The notes beneath the pieces are model-generated. The model worked only from the letters and a program-made list of their open reading frames with translations, had not been told where the DNA came from and did no database searches. From the NCBI GenBank assembly GCA_023423405.1, contig JAFAFR010000036.1, forward strand, positions 1 to 44,957: a stretch of 44,957 nucleotides of DNA. The letters are read 5' to 3'. Below are positions 17,078 through 25,526 of this stretch, piece by piece (positions within the stretch are counted from its first letter, which is position 1; each line of letters starts with the position of its first letter). This stretch comes from Bacteroidota bacterium (GTDB lineage: Bacteria; Bacteroidota; Bacteroidia; Chitinophagales; Chitinophagaceae). The position numbers and the translations under genes were made by a program.

Positions 17078-18790
17078 ATGGCAAAAGAATTGCGCAGTCG
17101 CTCCTGGTTCGGCAAAAAAGGAAAAGACGGATTCATTTACAGGTCCTGGATGAAGAACCAGGGCCTGCCCGACGACGAGTTCACCGGCAAGCCCATCATC
17201 GGCATCTGCAATACATTCAGTGAACTGACGCCCTGCAACGGTCATTTCCGGGAACTGGCCGAGTCGGTCAAACGCGGCGTGCTCCAGGCTGGCGGTATTC
17301 CTTTTGAATTTCCCGTAATGTCGCTGGGCGAAACCCTGATCCGGCCCACGGCCATGCTCTACCGCAACCTCGTGAGCATGGATGTGGAAGAATCCATCCG
17401 GGCCAACCCCGTGGACGGTGTGGTGCTGCTCTGCGGGTGTGATAAAACTACACCCGCCCTGGTCATGGGCGCCTGTAGTGTGAACATTCCCACCATCGTG
17501 GTTTCAGGCGGCGCCATGCTCACCGGCAAATTCCAGGGCCGCGACATCGGCACTTCCGACGTATGGCGTTTTGCCGACGGCCTCAAGTCGGGCGATATGG
17601 CAGAAGAGCTGCTGAACAGCGCCGAGGGCAGCATGTGCCGAAGCCGCGGGCACTGCGCTGTAATGGGAACCGCTTCTTCCATGGCCTGCATGGTGGAAGC
17701 CCTGGGCCTTTCCCTGCCGGGAAATGCAGCCATACCTGCGGCCGACTCGCGCCGCAAAGTGTTGGCGCAACTGTCGGGACGCCGCATCGTGGAGATGGTG
17801 GCCGAAGACCTCACCCTGTCGCGCATACTCACGCGGCCGATCTTCGAGAACGCCATCCGCGTCAACGCCGCCATCGGCGGGTCCACCAATTTCGTGATCC
17901 ACCTCATGGCCATCGCCGGCAGGATCGGCACACCGCTCAGCCTGGAAGACTTCGATCACTATTCCAGGGATGTGCCACTGGTAGCCAATATCCAGCCCTC
18001 GGGAAAATATTTCATGGAAGACCTCTACTATGCCGGCGGACTGCCCGCCGTGATGGCTTCCATCCGTTCGCGGTTACACCTGGACGTTATAACGGCCAGT
18101 GGTCAGACGGTGGGCGACAACATCGCAACCGCAGTCAACTATAACCCCGATGTGATCAGCACGCCGGAGCAGCCCTTCCGCGAACAAAGCGGCGTGCTCG
18201 TATTAAAAGGCAATCTCTGTGAAGGCGGCGCGGTCATCAAGCCCTCCGCAGCCACGCCGCACCTCCTGCAGCACCGCGGGCCGGCAGTCGTTTTCGAAAA
18301 CATCGAGGACTACAAGGCCCGCATCGACGATCCCAACCTCGACGTGGACGAAAACTCCATCCTGGTGCTGAAGCAGGTGGGCCCCAAGGGCTACCCGGGC
18401 ATGCCCGAAGTGGGCAATATGACCCTTCCCGCCAAACTGCTGGCCCGCGGCATTACAGACATGGTGCGGATTTCAGACGGCCGCATGAGCGGAACGGGAT
18501 TCGGCACCGTAGTGCTGCACGTATCGCCCGAGTCGGCCGATAACGGTTTGCTGGCCCTGGTGCAAAACGGCGACCTGATAGAACTCGACGCAGCCGGGCG
18601 GCGACTGGAACTGCTGGTAGACAAAACCGAACTGGAAAAAAGGCGCCGGGAAAACCCATCCTTTGTCTCTCCTTACGGGCGCGGTTATGCGCAGTTGTAC
18701 ATACGCCACGTGGAACAGAGCCACCTGGGCGCCGACTTCGATTTTCTGAAAGGGGGTTCGGGCAGCGAGGTCAACCGCGAATCGCATTAA
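17078..18790 (+). CDS. IlvD/Edd family sugar-acid dehydratase (L-arabinonate/D-xylonate dehydratase type)
   Basis: A 570-residue Fe-S dehydratase. The opening LRSRSWFGKKGKDGFIYRSW and block GKPIIGICNTFSELTPCNGH match the sugar-acid branch, not biosynthetic IlvD. Cluster ligands are Cys53, Cys121 (CGCDKTTPA, with the carboxylated-type Lys123) and Cys193. Ser471 in GRMSGTGFG is the expected catalytic base. The reaction would convert an aldonate (arabinonate, xylonate or similar) to a 2-keto-3-deoxy acid. The C-terminal YIRHVEQSHLGADFDFL also fits this branch. The start ATG at 17078 was chosen over an upstream frame overlapping the hydrolase. No aldonate pathway partners are adjacent. The last 20 bases overlap the end of the convergent esterase gene. 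Confidence 0.85.
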   Translation: MAKELRSRSWFGKKGKDGFIYRSWMKNQGLPDDEFTGKPIIGICNTFSELTPCNGHFRELAESVKRGVLQAGGIPFEFPVMSLGETLIRPTAMLYRNLVSMDVEESIRANPVDGVVLLCGCDKTTPALVMGACSVNIPTIVVSGGAMLTGKFQGRDIGTSDVWRFADGLKSGDMAEELLNSAEGSMCRSRGHCAVMGTASSMACMVEALGLSLPGNAAIPAADSRRKVLAQLSGRRIVEMVAEDLTLSRILTRPIFENAIRVNAAIGGSTNFVIHLMAIAGRIGTPLSLEDFDHYSRDVPLVANIQPSGKYFMEDLYYAGGLPAVMASIRSRLHLDVITASGQTVGDNIATAVNYNPDVISTPEQPFREQSGVLVLKGNLCEGGAVIKPSAATPHLLQHRGPAVVFENIEDYKARIDDPNLDVDENSILVLKQVGPKGYPGMPEVGNMTLPAKLLARGITDMVRISDGRMSGTGFGTVVLHVSPESADNGLLALVQNGDLIELDAAGRRLELLVDKTELEKRRRENPSFVSPYGRGYAQLYIRHVEQSHLGADFDFLKGGSGSEVNRESH

Positions 18791-19628
18791 CGGAAGAAGG
18801 GAAAGCCCATTCCAGGAACAAGGGCATGGCTCTTGCCCAGGTAGCCACATCGTGCCGCCCGTCCGACAACTCCAGGTAACGGATCTGTTGCTCCGGATAT
18901 CCCTTTGCTTCCAACTCAGCAATAAGGCCCAGGGTATCGTCGATCGAATCGATGATACCATTGCCGTTGCGGTCGCTCGTTTCATCAAGAATGCCCGTTT
19001 CAAAAAAGAAACGGAGCCAGGGCGCAAAATGTCCCCTGCGCACCAGTTGGTGCATGATGCGGTGTTTGTCGTCGTCGTATGCAGGGTCGTCCTGGTCCAG
19101 GTTACGCCACCAGAGCGAGCCCGAAAAAACGCCCACGGTGCTGAACTCATGCGGATGGGCCCAGGTAATGTCGAGCGCACTCAACCCGCCGAGTGAGAAC
19201 CCTGCAAAAGCTTTTTCATGGAACTGCTGCCAGGGCAGTTCACGACGCCAGGCCGGCAGCAATTCTTCAAACACAAAACGGGTATAGGCCTCCGCCTTGC
19301 TACCCTGGTCGAGGTAATTGGGATGTCCCGCTGTACCGTATTCCTGCTTGCGTTCGGATCCGGCATGTATGGCAATGCAAACCAGGGGGCGGATCTTTCG
19401 CGCACGCAAAGCCGTTTCCAGCAGGTCCGCGAGCCCCAGCTCTTCCATCAGTTGTCCGTCGTTGATCAACAGCAAAGAAGGTATATCGTGGCGGGACACC
19501 TGCCGGGGAATCCAGGCATCGGTCCTCACTTCTCTGTTAAGCCATTCCGACTGTATATCGAGGCTGATCTTTTCTGTGCAGTTCTCCGTTTCCAGGCACA
19601 TAGAGTGCAAATTCTCCATTCCGCTCAT
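18771..19628 (-). CDS. putative esterase (esterase D/enterochelin-esterase-like) with EF-hand-like loop
   Basis: A 285-residue alpha/beta-fold esterase, PF00756-like. The nucleophile is Ser145 in GFSLGG, and a His about 259 in SDGRHDVATW lies at the expected site. A segment DRNGNGIIDSID (219-230) has Asp/Asn at positions 1, 3, 5, 9 and 12 and Gly at 6. This is an EF-hand/dockerin-type calcium loop inside the hydrolase. No signal peptide is seen, so it is probably cytosolic. The substrate is unknown. Its 3' end overlaps the dehydratase gene by 20 bases. It is divergent from the ATP-grasp operon by 91 bases. Confidence 0.82.
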   Translation of the reverse strand: MSGMENLHSMCLETENCTEKISLDIQSEWLNREVRTDAWIPRQVSRHDIPSLLLINDGQLMEELGLADLLETALRARKIRPLVCIAIHAGSERKQEYGTAGHPNYLDQGSKAEAYTRFVFEELLPAWRRELPWQQFHEKAFAGFSLGGLSALDITWAHPHEFSTVGVFSGSLWWRNLDQDDPAYDDDKHRIMHQLVRRGHFAPWLRFFFETGILDETSDRNGNGIIDSIDDTLGLIAELEAKGYPEQQIRYLELSDGRHDVATWARAMPLFLEWAFPSSVNAIRG

Positions 19629-19652
19629 GCATGTACGTAAAGCCGGGAAATT

Positions 19653-19676
19653 ACAGGTTTTTCAGCAAAATCCTGT
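19653..19676. promoter_or_regulatory. inverted repeat upstream of the six-gene ligase operon
   Basis: ACAGG (19653-19657) and CCTGT (19672-19676) pair. The adjacent TTTT and AAAA runs extend the stem with one bulge. A TATATTGA (19676-19683) overlaps its right edge and is a weak match to TAnnTTTG. The site lies between divergent starts at 19628 and 19720, so it could be an operator or a 5'-leader hairpin. Confidence 0.3.
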
Positions 19677-19719
19677 ATATTGATTGCAGTTCCTAACCAT
19701 TCAAACTTATTGGGCAGCT

Positions 19720-20673
19720 ATGAAAAAGATCGGCATTTTATTCGGCCAGGAAAGGAGTTTTCCCATGGCCTTTATCGAACGCGTGAACAGCAAACAAGTT
19801 GAAGGAATAACAGCGGAGCCGGTTCGCATCGACAAAGTGGTACAGGGTGCTGCCACCGAATACGCGGTGATCATCGACCGCATTTCGCAGGATGTGCCCT
19901 TTTACCGGGCCTACCTTAAAAACGCCGCCCTTTGCGGAGCTGCCGTTATCAACAACCCCTTTTGGTGGAGCGCTGATGAAAAATTCTTCAACAACTGTCT
20001 CGCCACCAAAATTGGTGTACCGGTTCCCAAAACAGTCATACTGCCCTCCAGGGATCACCCCGCCGATACCACCGACCAATCCTTCAGCAACCTCGCCTAC
20101 CCGCTCGACTGGGAAGGAATTTTTCAATACGTGGGATTTCCCGCTTATATGAAACCCTTTGCCGGCGGGGGCTGGAAGAACGTGTACAAGCTGAACAGCA
20201 TGGACGATTTCTTCGAAAAGCACAATGAAACCGGTGAACTGGTGATGTTGCTGCAGGAAGAAATCGTGTTTGAAGAATACTATCGCTGCTATTGTATCGG
20301 CGGAAAACATGTGCGCATCATGCCTTACGAACCCAGGAACCCGCACCATCTCCGTTACCAGGCAGGATTCAGTCCCAGTGCGGAGCGGCTCAAACTGATG
20401 GAAGACATCGTACTGCGCATTAACCACTACCTGGGTTATGACTTCAACACGGTGGAACTGGCCGTGCGCGACAATGTGCCCTATGCCATCGATTTCTGCA
20501 ACCCCGCACCGGATGCCGAGATAAAAAGCGTGGGAGAAGACAATTTCGCCTGGGTGGTGGAAACCGCCGCCAACTACGCCATCGAAAAAGCGCTGGCCCA
20601 CCAGCCCAATGCCGACAACCTGACCTGGGGCCAGTACATTCAACGCAGCGCGTCCAAACAAAAACTAATCTGA
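19720..20673 (+). CDS. ATP-grasp ligase, RimK-like (first gene of a ligase operon)
   Basis: A 317-residue ATP-grasp protein starting MKKIGILFGQERSFP. The usual order of elements is visible. There is a pre-ATP-grasp N-domain and the entry loop KIGVPVPKTVILP. The ATP lysine and glycine loop lie in YMKPFAGGGWKNVYKL, and the adenine hinge in LLQEEIVFEEYYRCY. The metal-binding end is TVELAVRDNVPYAIDFCNP with Glu, Asp and Asn. Such enzymes join a carboxylate to an amine through an acyl-phosphate. Substrates cannot be read from sequence. The next gene, a second carboxylate-amine ligase of a different fold, starts 6 bases later, so the two are almost certainly co-expressed. Confidence 0.88.
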   Translation: MKKIGILFGQERSFPMAFIERVNSKQVEGITAEPVRIDKVVQGAATEYAVIIDRISQDVPFYRAYLKNAALCGAAVINNPFWWSADEKFFNNCLATKIGVPVPKTVILPSRDHPADTTDQSFSNLAYPLDWEGIFQYVGFPAYMKPFAGGGWKNVYKLNSMDDFFEKHNETGELVMLLQEEIVFEEYYRCYCIGGKHVRIMPYEPRNPHHLRYQAGFSPSAERLKLMEDIVLRINHYLGYDFNTVELAVRDNVPYAIDFCNPAPDAEIKSVGEDNFAWVVETAANYAIEKALAHQPNADNLTWGQYIQRSASKQKLI

Positions 20674-20679
20674 GATTGC

Positions 20680-21792
20680 ATGAGTGCCATCAACTACCAG
20701 CAATTCACGCTGGGTGTGGAAGAAGAATACATGGTGATCGATCCCTCAACCCGTGAACTGAGAAGCCATGAGCAGAAGATAGTACTGGAAGGCCAGAAAC
20801 TCATCAAAGACAAGGTAAAAGCCGAAATGCACCAGGCTGTGGTGGAAGTGGGCACCGACATCTGCCGCGATATAGACGAGGCCCTCCACGATGTTGGTAA
20901 TCTCCGCAAAACCATTGCCCAGGTGGCCGGCGAACTGGGCTTCGCCATGGGCGCATCGGGCACCCATCCCTTCAGTCACTGGGAAAGCCAGCTCATTACC
21001 GACCATGTGCGTTACAGCGAGATCGTGAACGAGCTGCAGGAAGCGGCCCGGAGCAACCTCATCTTCGGCCTTCACGTGCACGTGGGAATGGAAACCCGCG
21101 AAATGGCCAACCACATTGCCAACAGCACCCGTTACTTTTTGCCCCACGTGTATGCGCTCAGCACCAACAGCCCTTTTTGGGAAGGAAGGCAAACGGGGTA
21201 CAAATCGTTCCGCACCAAAGTATTCGACAAGTTCCCACGGACAGGCATACCCGAATATTTCGCCACCATCGAGGACTACGATAATTTTATCAAGCTGCTG
21301 GTGAAAACCAACTGCATCGACAATGCGAAAAAGATATGGTGGGACCTTCGTGTGCATCCTTTTTTCAACACCGTGGAGTTCCGGATCTGCGACGTGCCAA
21401 TGACAGCGCACGAAACCATTGTGATCGCTGCCCTGTTCCAGGCCATCTGCGCCAAGATCTACAAGCTGCGCACCCAGAACATGAACTTTCTCCAGTATTC
21501 CCGCGCACTCATCAATGAGAACAAATGGCGGGCAAGCCGCTATGGGCTGGATGGCCGGCTGATCGATTTCGGGAAAGAAGAAGAAGTGAATACGCGGGTA
21601 CTGATCTATGAGTTGCTCGACTTTGTGGACGATGTGGTGGACAACCTCGGCAGCAGGCATATCCTGCAACTGGTGCCCAACCTGTTGGAAACCGGCACCG
21701 GCGCCGACCGCCAGGTGAAGGTCTATAATGAGACAAACAGCATGGTAGCGGTGGTGGATTACATCAGGGAGCAGTTCCTTTATGGCATCTGA
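20680..21792 (+). CDS. carboxylate-amine ligase, glutamate-cysteine ligase family 2 (YbdK-like)
   Basis: A 370-residue GCS2 protein with a glutamine-synthetase-like fold. Signatures include FTLGVEEEYMVIDP at the start, EMHQAVVEVGTDIC, SGTHPFSHW, LIFGLHVHVGM, STNSPFWEGRQTGYKSFR and DLRVHPFFNTVEFRICD. E. coli YbdK has only weak glutamate-cysteine ligase activity and its true role is unclear. So the safe statement is ATP-dependent joining of an amino acid to an amine. Length is standard. It sits 6 bases after an ATP-grasp gene and 32 bases before an exported amidohydrolase. The pairing suggests successive peptide-bond steps on one metabolite. Confidence 0.92.
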   Translation: MSAINYQQFTLGVEEEYMVIDPSTRELRSHEQKIVLEGQKLIKDKVKAEMHQAVVEVGTDICRDIDEALHDVGNLRKTIAQVAGELGFAMGASGTHPFSHWESQLITDHVRYSEIVNELQEAARSNLIFGLHVHVGMETREMANHIANSTRYFLPHVYALSTNSPFWEGRQTGYKSFRTKVFDKFPRTGIPEYFATIEDYDNFIKLLVKTNCIDNAKKIWWDLRVHPFFNTVEFRICDVPMTAHETIVIAALFQAICAKIYKLRTQNMNFLQYSRALINENKWRASRYGLDGRLIDFGKEEEVNTRVLIYELLDFVDDVVDNLGSRHILQLVPNLLETGTGADRQVKVYNETNSMVAVVDYIREQFLYGI

Positions 21793-21824
21793 CCTATATT
21801 CGCGCTACTTAAGCAACAGTTACT

Positions 21825-23462
21825 ATGTTCCAGAAATATGGCGCCCTTCTGCTCGCTGCCAGCCTCCTGGTGGCCTGCGCCGGCAGGCAAAAAGCCGATC
21901 TGCTGGTATTGCACGGCAAAATTTATACGATAGACAGCAGCTTCAGCACGGCTACCGCCATGGCCATTAAAGACGGCAAAGTACTCGCCACGGGGTCCGA
22001 CGATTTCATCAGCGCTTCCTACGAAGCTCCGGATAGTGTTGACGCCGGCGGGCAGTTCGTGTACCCCGGGTTCATCGATGCACACTGTCATTTTTTCCAG
22101 TATGGACTGGGCCTGCAAACCGCCAACCTGGTAGGCACCGACTCCTGGCAGGCCATCCTCGATACCCTGCAGGCCTTTGCCGCGCGCCACCCCGAAGGAT
22201 GGCTCATAGGCCGCGGCTGGGACCAGAACGACTGGAAAAACAAAGCCTTTCCTACCAATGAAGCGCTGAACAAACTGTTTCCCAACCGGCCGGTATTGCT
22301 TTCCCGCATCGACGGGCATGCAGCTATCGTCAACGACCATGCGCTGAATGCCGCCGGCATCAAAGCCGGGCAAACCCTTATTGGTGGTGACATTGCCGTA
22401 TCAAAAGGAAAGCTCACCGGCTTACTGGTGGACAATGCGATCGACCTGGTATACGCCATCATACCACCCCCTGGCACAACCGAAAAGCTGGCTGCGCTGA
22501 AAGACGCCCAGGCCAACTGTTTCGCCGTGGGACTCACCACCGTGGACGATTGCGGCCTCCAGGCGCCGGACGTCGAGTTCATCGACAGCCTGCAGCAAAA
22601 GGGATTGCTCGATATGCGCGTCTATGCCATGCTCAGCGACGCCGCGCCCAATTATGCCTTTGCTGAAAAACGGGGTCCCATTAAAACCGACCGCCTGAAT
22701 GTGCGCGCTTTCAAGGTATATGCCGATGGCGCTCTGGGCTCCCGCGGCGCCTGCCTCCTGGCGCCCTATACCGACCAGCCGGGACATTATGGCTTCCTGC
22801 TCAGCCGTCCCGAACACTTCGATTCGGTAGCGGCACGGCTCCTGGAACTGAAATTCCAGATGTGCACCCACGCCATCGGCGACAGCGGCAACCGCACCAT
22901 CCTGGAAACCTATGCCCGCCACCTGAAAGGCAAAAACGACCTCCGCTGGCGCATAGAACACGCGCAGGTGGTGGCGCCTGGTGATTTCAGCAAATTCGGC
23001 GCCTATTCCATCATCCCCTCCGTGCAGCCCACCCATGCCAGTTCCGACATGTACTGGGCGGCCGACCGGCTGGGACCCGAGCGGGTGAAAGGAGCTTATG
23101 CCTACAAACAATTGCTGCAGCAGAACGGCTGGCTTCCCCTGGGCACCGATTTCCCGGTGGAAGACATCTCTCCTTTTAAAACCTTTTATGCAGCAGTTTT
23201 CCGCCAGGATGCCAATGCTTATCCGCAGGGAGGCTTTCAGCCCGAAAACGCTTTGTCGCGCGAGGCGGCGCTTCGCGGCATGACCATTTGGGCGGCCAGG
23301 TCCAATTTTGAAGAAACGGAAAAGGGCAGCCTGGAAAAAGGCAAATGGGCCGATTTTGTGTTGCTGGACCAGGACCTCATGACGGCCACTCCTGAAAAAG
23401 TGCTCGCCGCGCGTGTGCTATCGACCTGGGTGGGTGGGAAAAAAGTGCACAGCCGGCCTTAG
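21825..23462 (+). CDS. lipoprotein amidohydrolase, YtcJ-like (amidohydrolase family 3)
   Basis: A 545-residue metal-dependent hydrolase carrying a lipobox LVAC with Cys18, so it is a periplasm-facing lipoprotein. Metal and catalytic elements are complete: DAHCHF (HxH), the YADGALGSRGA strand, a His in CTHAIGDSGN, a His in RIEHAQ and an Asp in LGTDFPVED. YtcJ-like enzymes hydrolyse amide or related bonds, and the natural substrates are mostly unknown. It lies between two ligase genes on the same strand, 32 bases after one and 44 before the next gene. It may trim or recycle the product outside the cytoplasm, but a bystander role is possible. Confidence 0.9.
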   Translation: MFQKYGALLLAASLLVACAGRQKADLLVLHGKIYTIDSSFSTATAMAIKDGKVLATGSDDFISASYEAPDSVDAGGQFVYPGFIDAHCHFFQYGLGLQTANLVGTDSWQAILDTLQAFAARHPEGWLIGRGWDQNDWKNKAFPTNEALNKLFPNRPVLLSRIDGHAAIVNDHALNAAGIKAGQTLIGGDIAVSKGKLTGLLVDNAIDLVYAIIPPPGTTEKLAALKDAQANCFAVGLTTVDDCGLQAPDVEFIDSLQQKGLLDMRVYAMLSDAAPNYAFAEKRGPIKTDRLNVRAFKVYADGALGSRGACLLAPYTDQPGHYGFLLSRPEHFDSVAARLLELKFQMCTHAIGDSGNRTILETYARHLKGKNDLRWRIEHAQVVAPGDFSKFGAYSIIPSVQPTHASSDMYWAADRLGPERVKGAYAYKQLLQQNGWLPLGTDFPVEDISPFKTFYAAVFRQDANAYPQGGFQPENALSREAALRGMTIWAARSNFEETEKGSLEKGKWADFVLLDQDLMTATPEKVLAARVLSTWVGGKKVHSRP

Positions 23463-23506
23463 GCCCCCAGGCCTCCCGCCAACAGGAAATCCATATTTTT
23501 GTCGCT

Positions 23507-24352
23507 ATGGAAAGGTTAAGCAAGATTAGGGTGGCCATCCTCGACCTCTATGCCGGGGCCGAAAACCAGGGGATGCGCTGCATCCGCGATATCCTCCGGC
23601 AGTTCGGGTCCGATCACGGCGTCACCGTGGAATGGGAAGAATTTGAAGTGCGAATCCGGCAGGAACTGCCCGGCCTGGATTTTGACCTCTATATCTCCAG
23701 CGGCGGACCCGGAAGCCCGCTTGAATCTGCCGGCAGCGACTGGGAATCCGCTTATTTTGACTGGCTGCAACAGGTGGAGGACTTCAACAAGAATCCCACT
23801 CACAACAGGAAAAAATTCGTGTTCTTCATTTGCCACTCCTACCAATTGGCCTGCCGGCATTACAAAGTGGGAGAAGTGGCTCCCCGCAAATCCACGGCCT
23901 TCGGCGTCTTCCCGGTGCACATGCTGCCCGGCGCCCACCGCGAGCCCGTATTCGATCACCTGAGAGATCCGTTCTATGCAGTGGACAGCCGCGACTTCCA
24001 GGTCATCCAGCCCAACCACGGCCGGATCCGCGAAATGGGCGCCCGCATCCTCGCCATCGAAAAAGAAAGGCCGCACGTGCCCTTCGAAAGAGCCATGATG
24101 GCCATCCGTTTCAACGACTATATGATCGGTACGCAATTCCACCCCGAAGCCGATGCCGTTGGCATGAGCATGTACCTGCAGCGGGAAGACAAAAGAACGA
24201 CCGTGATCAGCAACCATGGAGAAGCCAAATGGAAAAGCATGATTGAACAGCTCAATGACCCGGATAAAATCAGGTGGACCTACCAGCAGGTTTTACCTAA
24301 CTTCATCCAAACAGCGATACATGGTTCCGGAATTACGGCAAGCCTTCAATAG
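23507..24352 (+). CDS. class I glutamine amidotransferase-like protein with variant nucleophile elbow
   Basis: A 281-residue protein with a class I GATase fold. The oxyanion loop ISSGGPGSP (63-71), the nucleophile Cys109 and the His212-Pro-Glu214 dyad (TQFHPEAD) form a complete triad. The elbow reads FFICHSYQLA instead of the usual GxCxGxQ, so both flanking glycines are missing while the Gln is kept. It may supply ammonia from glutamine to a ligase, or act as a gamma-glutamyl or peptide hydrolase like other members of the fold. A partner synthetase domain is not fused. Its end overlaps the next gene, a second ATP-grasp-like protein, by 32 bases, which makes that protein the likely partner. 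Confidence 0.82.
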   Translation: MERLSKIRVAILDLYAGAENQGMRCIRDILRQFGSDHGVTVEWEEFEVRIRQELPGLDFDLYISSGGPGSPLESAGSDWESAYFDWLQQVEDFNKNPTHNRKKFVFFICHSYQLACRHYKVGEVAPRKSTAFGVFPVHMLPGAHREPVFDHLRDPFYAVDSRDFQVIQPNHGRIREMGARILAIEKERPHVPFERAMMAIRFNDYMIGTQFHPEADAVGMSMYLQREDKRTTVISNHGEAKWKSMIEQLNDPDKIRWTYQQVLPNFIQTAIHGSGITASLQ

Positions 24353-25514
24353 CCATTTTTCAGCAGCAAAATACCAGGCATTCCTGGACGAGCTCAACAG
24401 TCATTATCCCGGCGCCATTGAATTCAGGATAGCGGAAACGCCGGTATTTGCCGGCAAGGCATTCACCCGGAAGATGATCGAAGCCTGTGAAAGCATTGTG
24501 GATGTGATCCTCGACCCCGCTTTCAAAGCCGCCACCGACCGCAGCATTCCCGCTGCCGAACAGGTTCCCGGCGAATCTTCGAAAGTGGAAATGATCGCCT
24601 TCGACTTTGGCGTGTGCGACGACGGCCACGGCGGGCTCGAACCGCAACTGATCGAAATGCAGGGCTTCCCTACTCTTTTTGGATTCCAGGTCTATTATCC
24701 CGATATCCTCAACAAACATTTTGACATCCCCGCCAATTTCAACCAGTACCTGGGCGATTATACCCGCGCATCTTACCTGTCCGACCTGCGCAGTATCCTG
24801 CTGGGCGACCATGCGCCCGAAGAAGTGATCCTCCTGGAGATCAGGCCGCACGAACAGAAGACCCGCATCGATTTTTATTGCACACAGGAATACACAGGCA
24901 TACAACCCGTATGCATAACCGAACTGATACAGGAAGGGAAAAAACTCTTCTACCTGCGCAACGGCAAAAAGCAGGGGATCAGGCGCATATACAACCGCGT
25001 TATATTCGACGACCTCAATGCCAACCGGCCTACCCTCGGCAGTTATACCGATATTACGCAGGACCTCGACGTGGAATGGGTGCCGCATCCCAACTGGTTC
25101 TACCGCATCAGCAAGTTCACGTTGCCGCTGATCCGGCACCCCTATGTACCGGCTACCTATTACCTCAACGAATTGAAGCAGGTGCCGCAGGACCTCGACC
25201 GTTATGTGCTGAAACCCCTTTTCTCCTTCGCCGGGCAGGGTGTGGTGATCGACGTGAAACCGGAGGATATCAACAGCATTACCGATCCTGAAAACTGGAT
25301 CCTGCAGCGCAAGGTGAATTACGCCGACGTGATCCAAACCCCCGATATCCCCGCCAAGGCCGAGATCCGCATCATGTACCTCTGGAAAGACGGCTGGGAC
25401 CGTCCCCGCCCAGCCATTAACCTGGCCCGCCTGAGCAAGGGAAAAATGATCGGGGTACGGTACAATAAGGACAAGGACTGGGTGGGCGGCTCGGTTTGTT
25501 TCGTAGAACATTAA
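24321..25514 (+). CDS. ATP-grasp-like protein of uncharacterised family
   Basis: About 397 residues from MVPELRQAFN. I do not recognise a named family. The C-terminal half looks like an ATP-grasp fold. It has a lysine and glycine loop in YVLKPLFSFAGQGVVIDV, a hinge-like WILQRKVNYADV, EIRIMYLW, and a late metal-site-like segment INLARLSKGKMIGVRYN. The middle block EPQLIEMQGFPTLFGFQ resembles the acidic substrate loop of glutathionylspermidine-synthase-type or permuted ATP-grasp enzymes. The start was set inside the upstream gene (32-base overlap). A longer frame from 24243 is possible but would overlap by 110. Overlap with the GATase gene suggests a synthetase/amidotransferase pair. Confidence 0.7.
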   Translation: MVPELRQAFNSHFSAAKYQAFLDELNSHYPGAIEFRIAETPVFAGKAFTRKMIEACESIVDVILDPAFKAATDRSIPAAEQVPGESSKVEMIAFDFGVCDDGHGGLEPQLIEMQGFPTLFGFQVYYPDILNKHFDIPANFNQYLGDYTRASYLSDLRSILLGDHAPEEVILLEIRPHEQKTRIDFYCTQEYTGIQPVCITELIQEGKKLFYLRNGKKQGIRRIYNRVIFDDLNANRPTLGSYTDITQDLDVEWVPHPNWFYRISKFTLPLIRHPYVPATYYLNELKQVPQDLDRYVLKPLFSFAGQGVVIDVKPEDINSITDPENWILQRKVNYADVIQTPDIPAKAEIRIMYLWKDGWDRPRPAINLARLSKGKMIGVRYNKDKDWVGGSVCFVEH

Positions 25515-25526
25515 AAAACTATAACG

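Noticed and set aside
17078..18790. Annotating the Fe-S dehydratase as ilvD (dihydroxy-acid dehydratase).
   Set aside because: The N-terminal and C-terminal signatures match the sugar-acid branch, so a branched-chain amino acid role is not supported.
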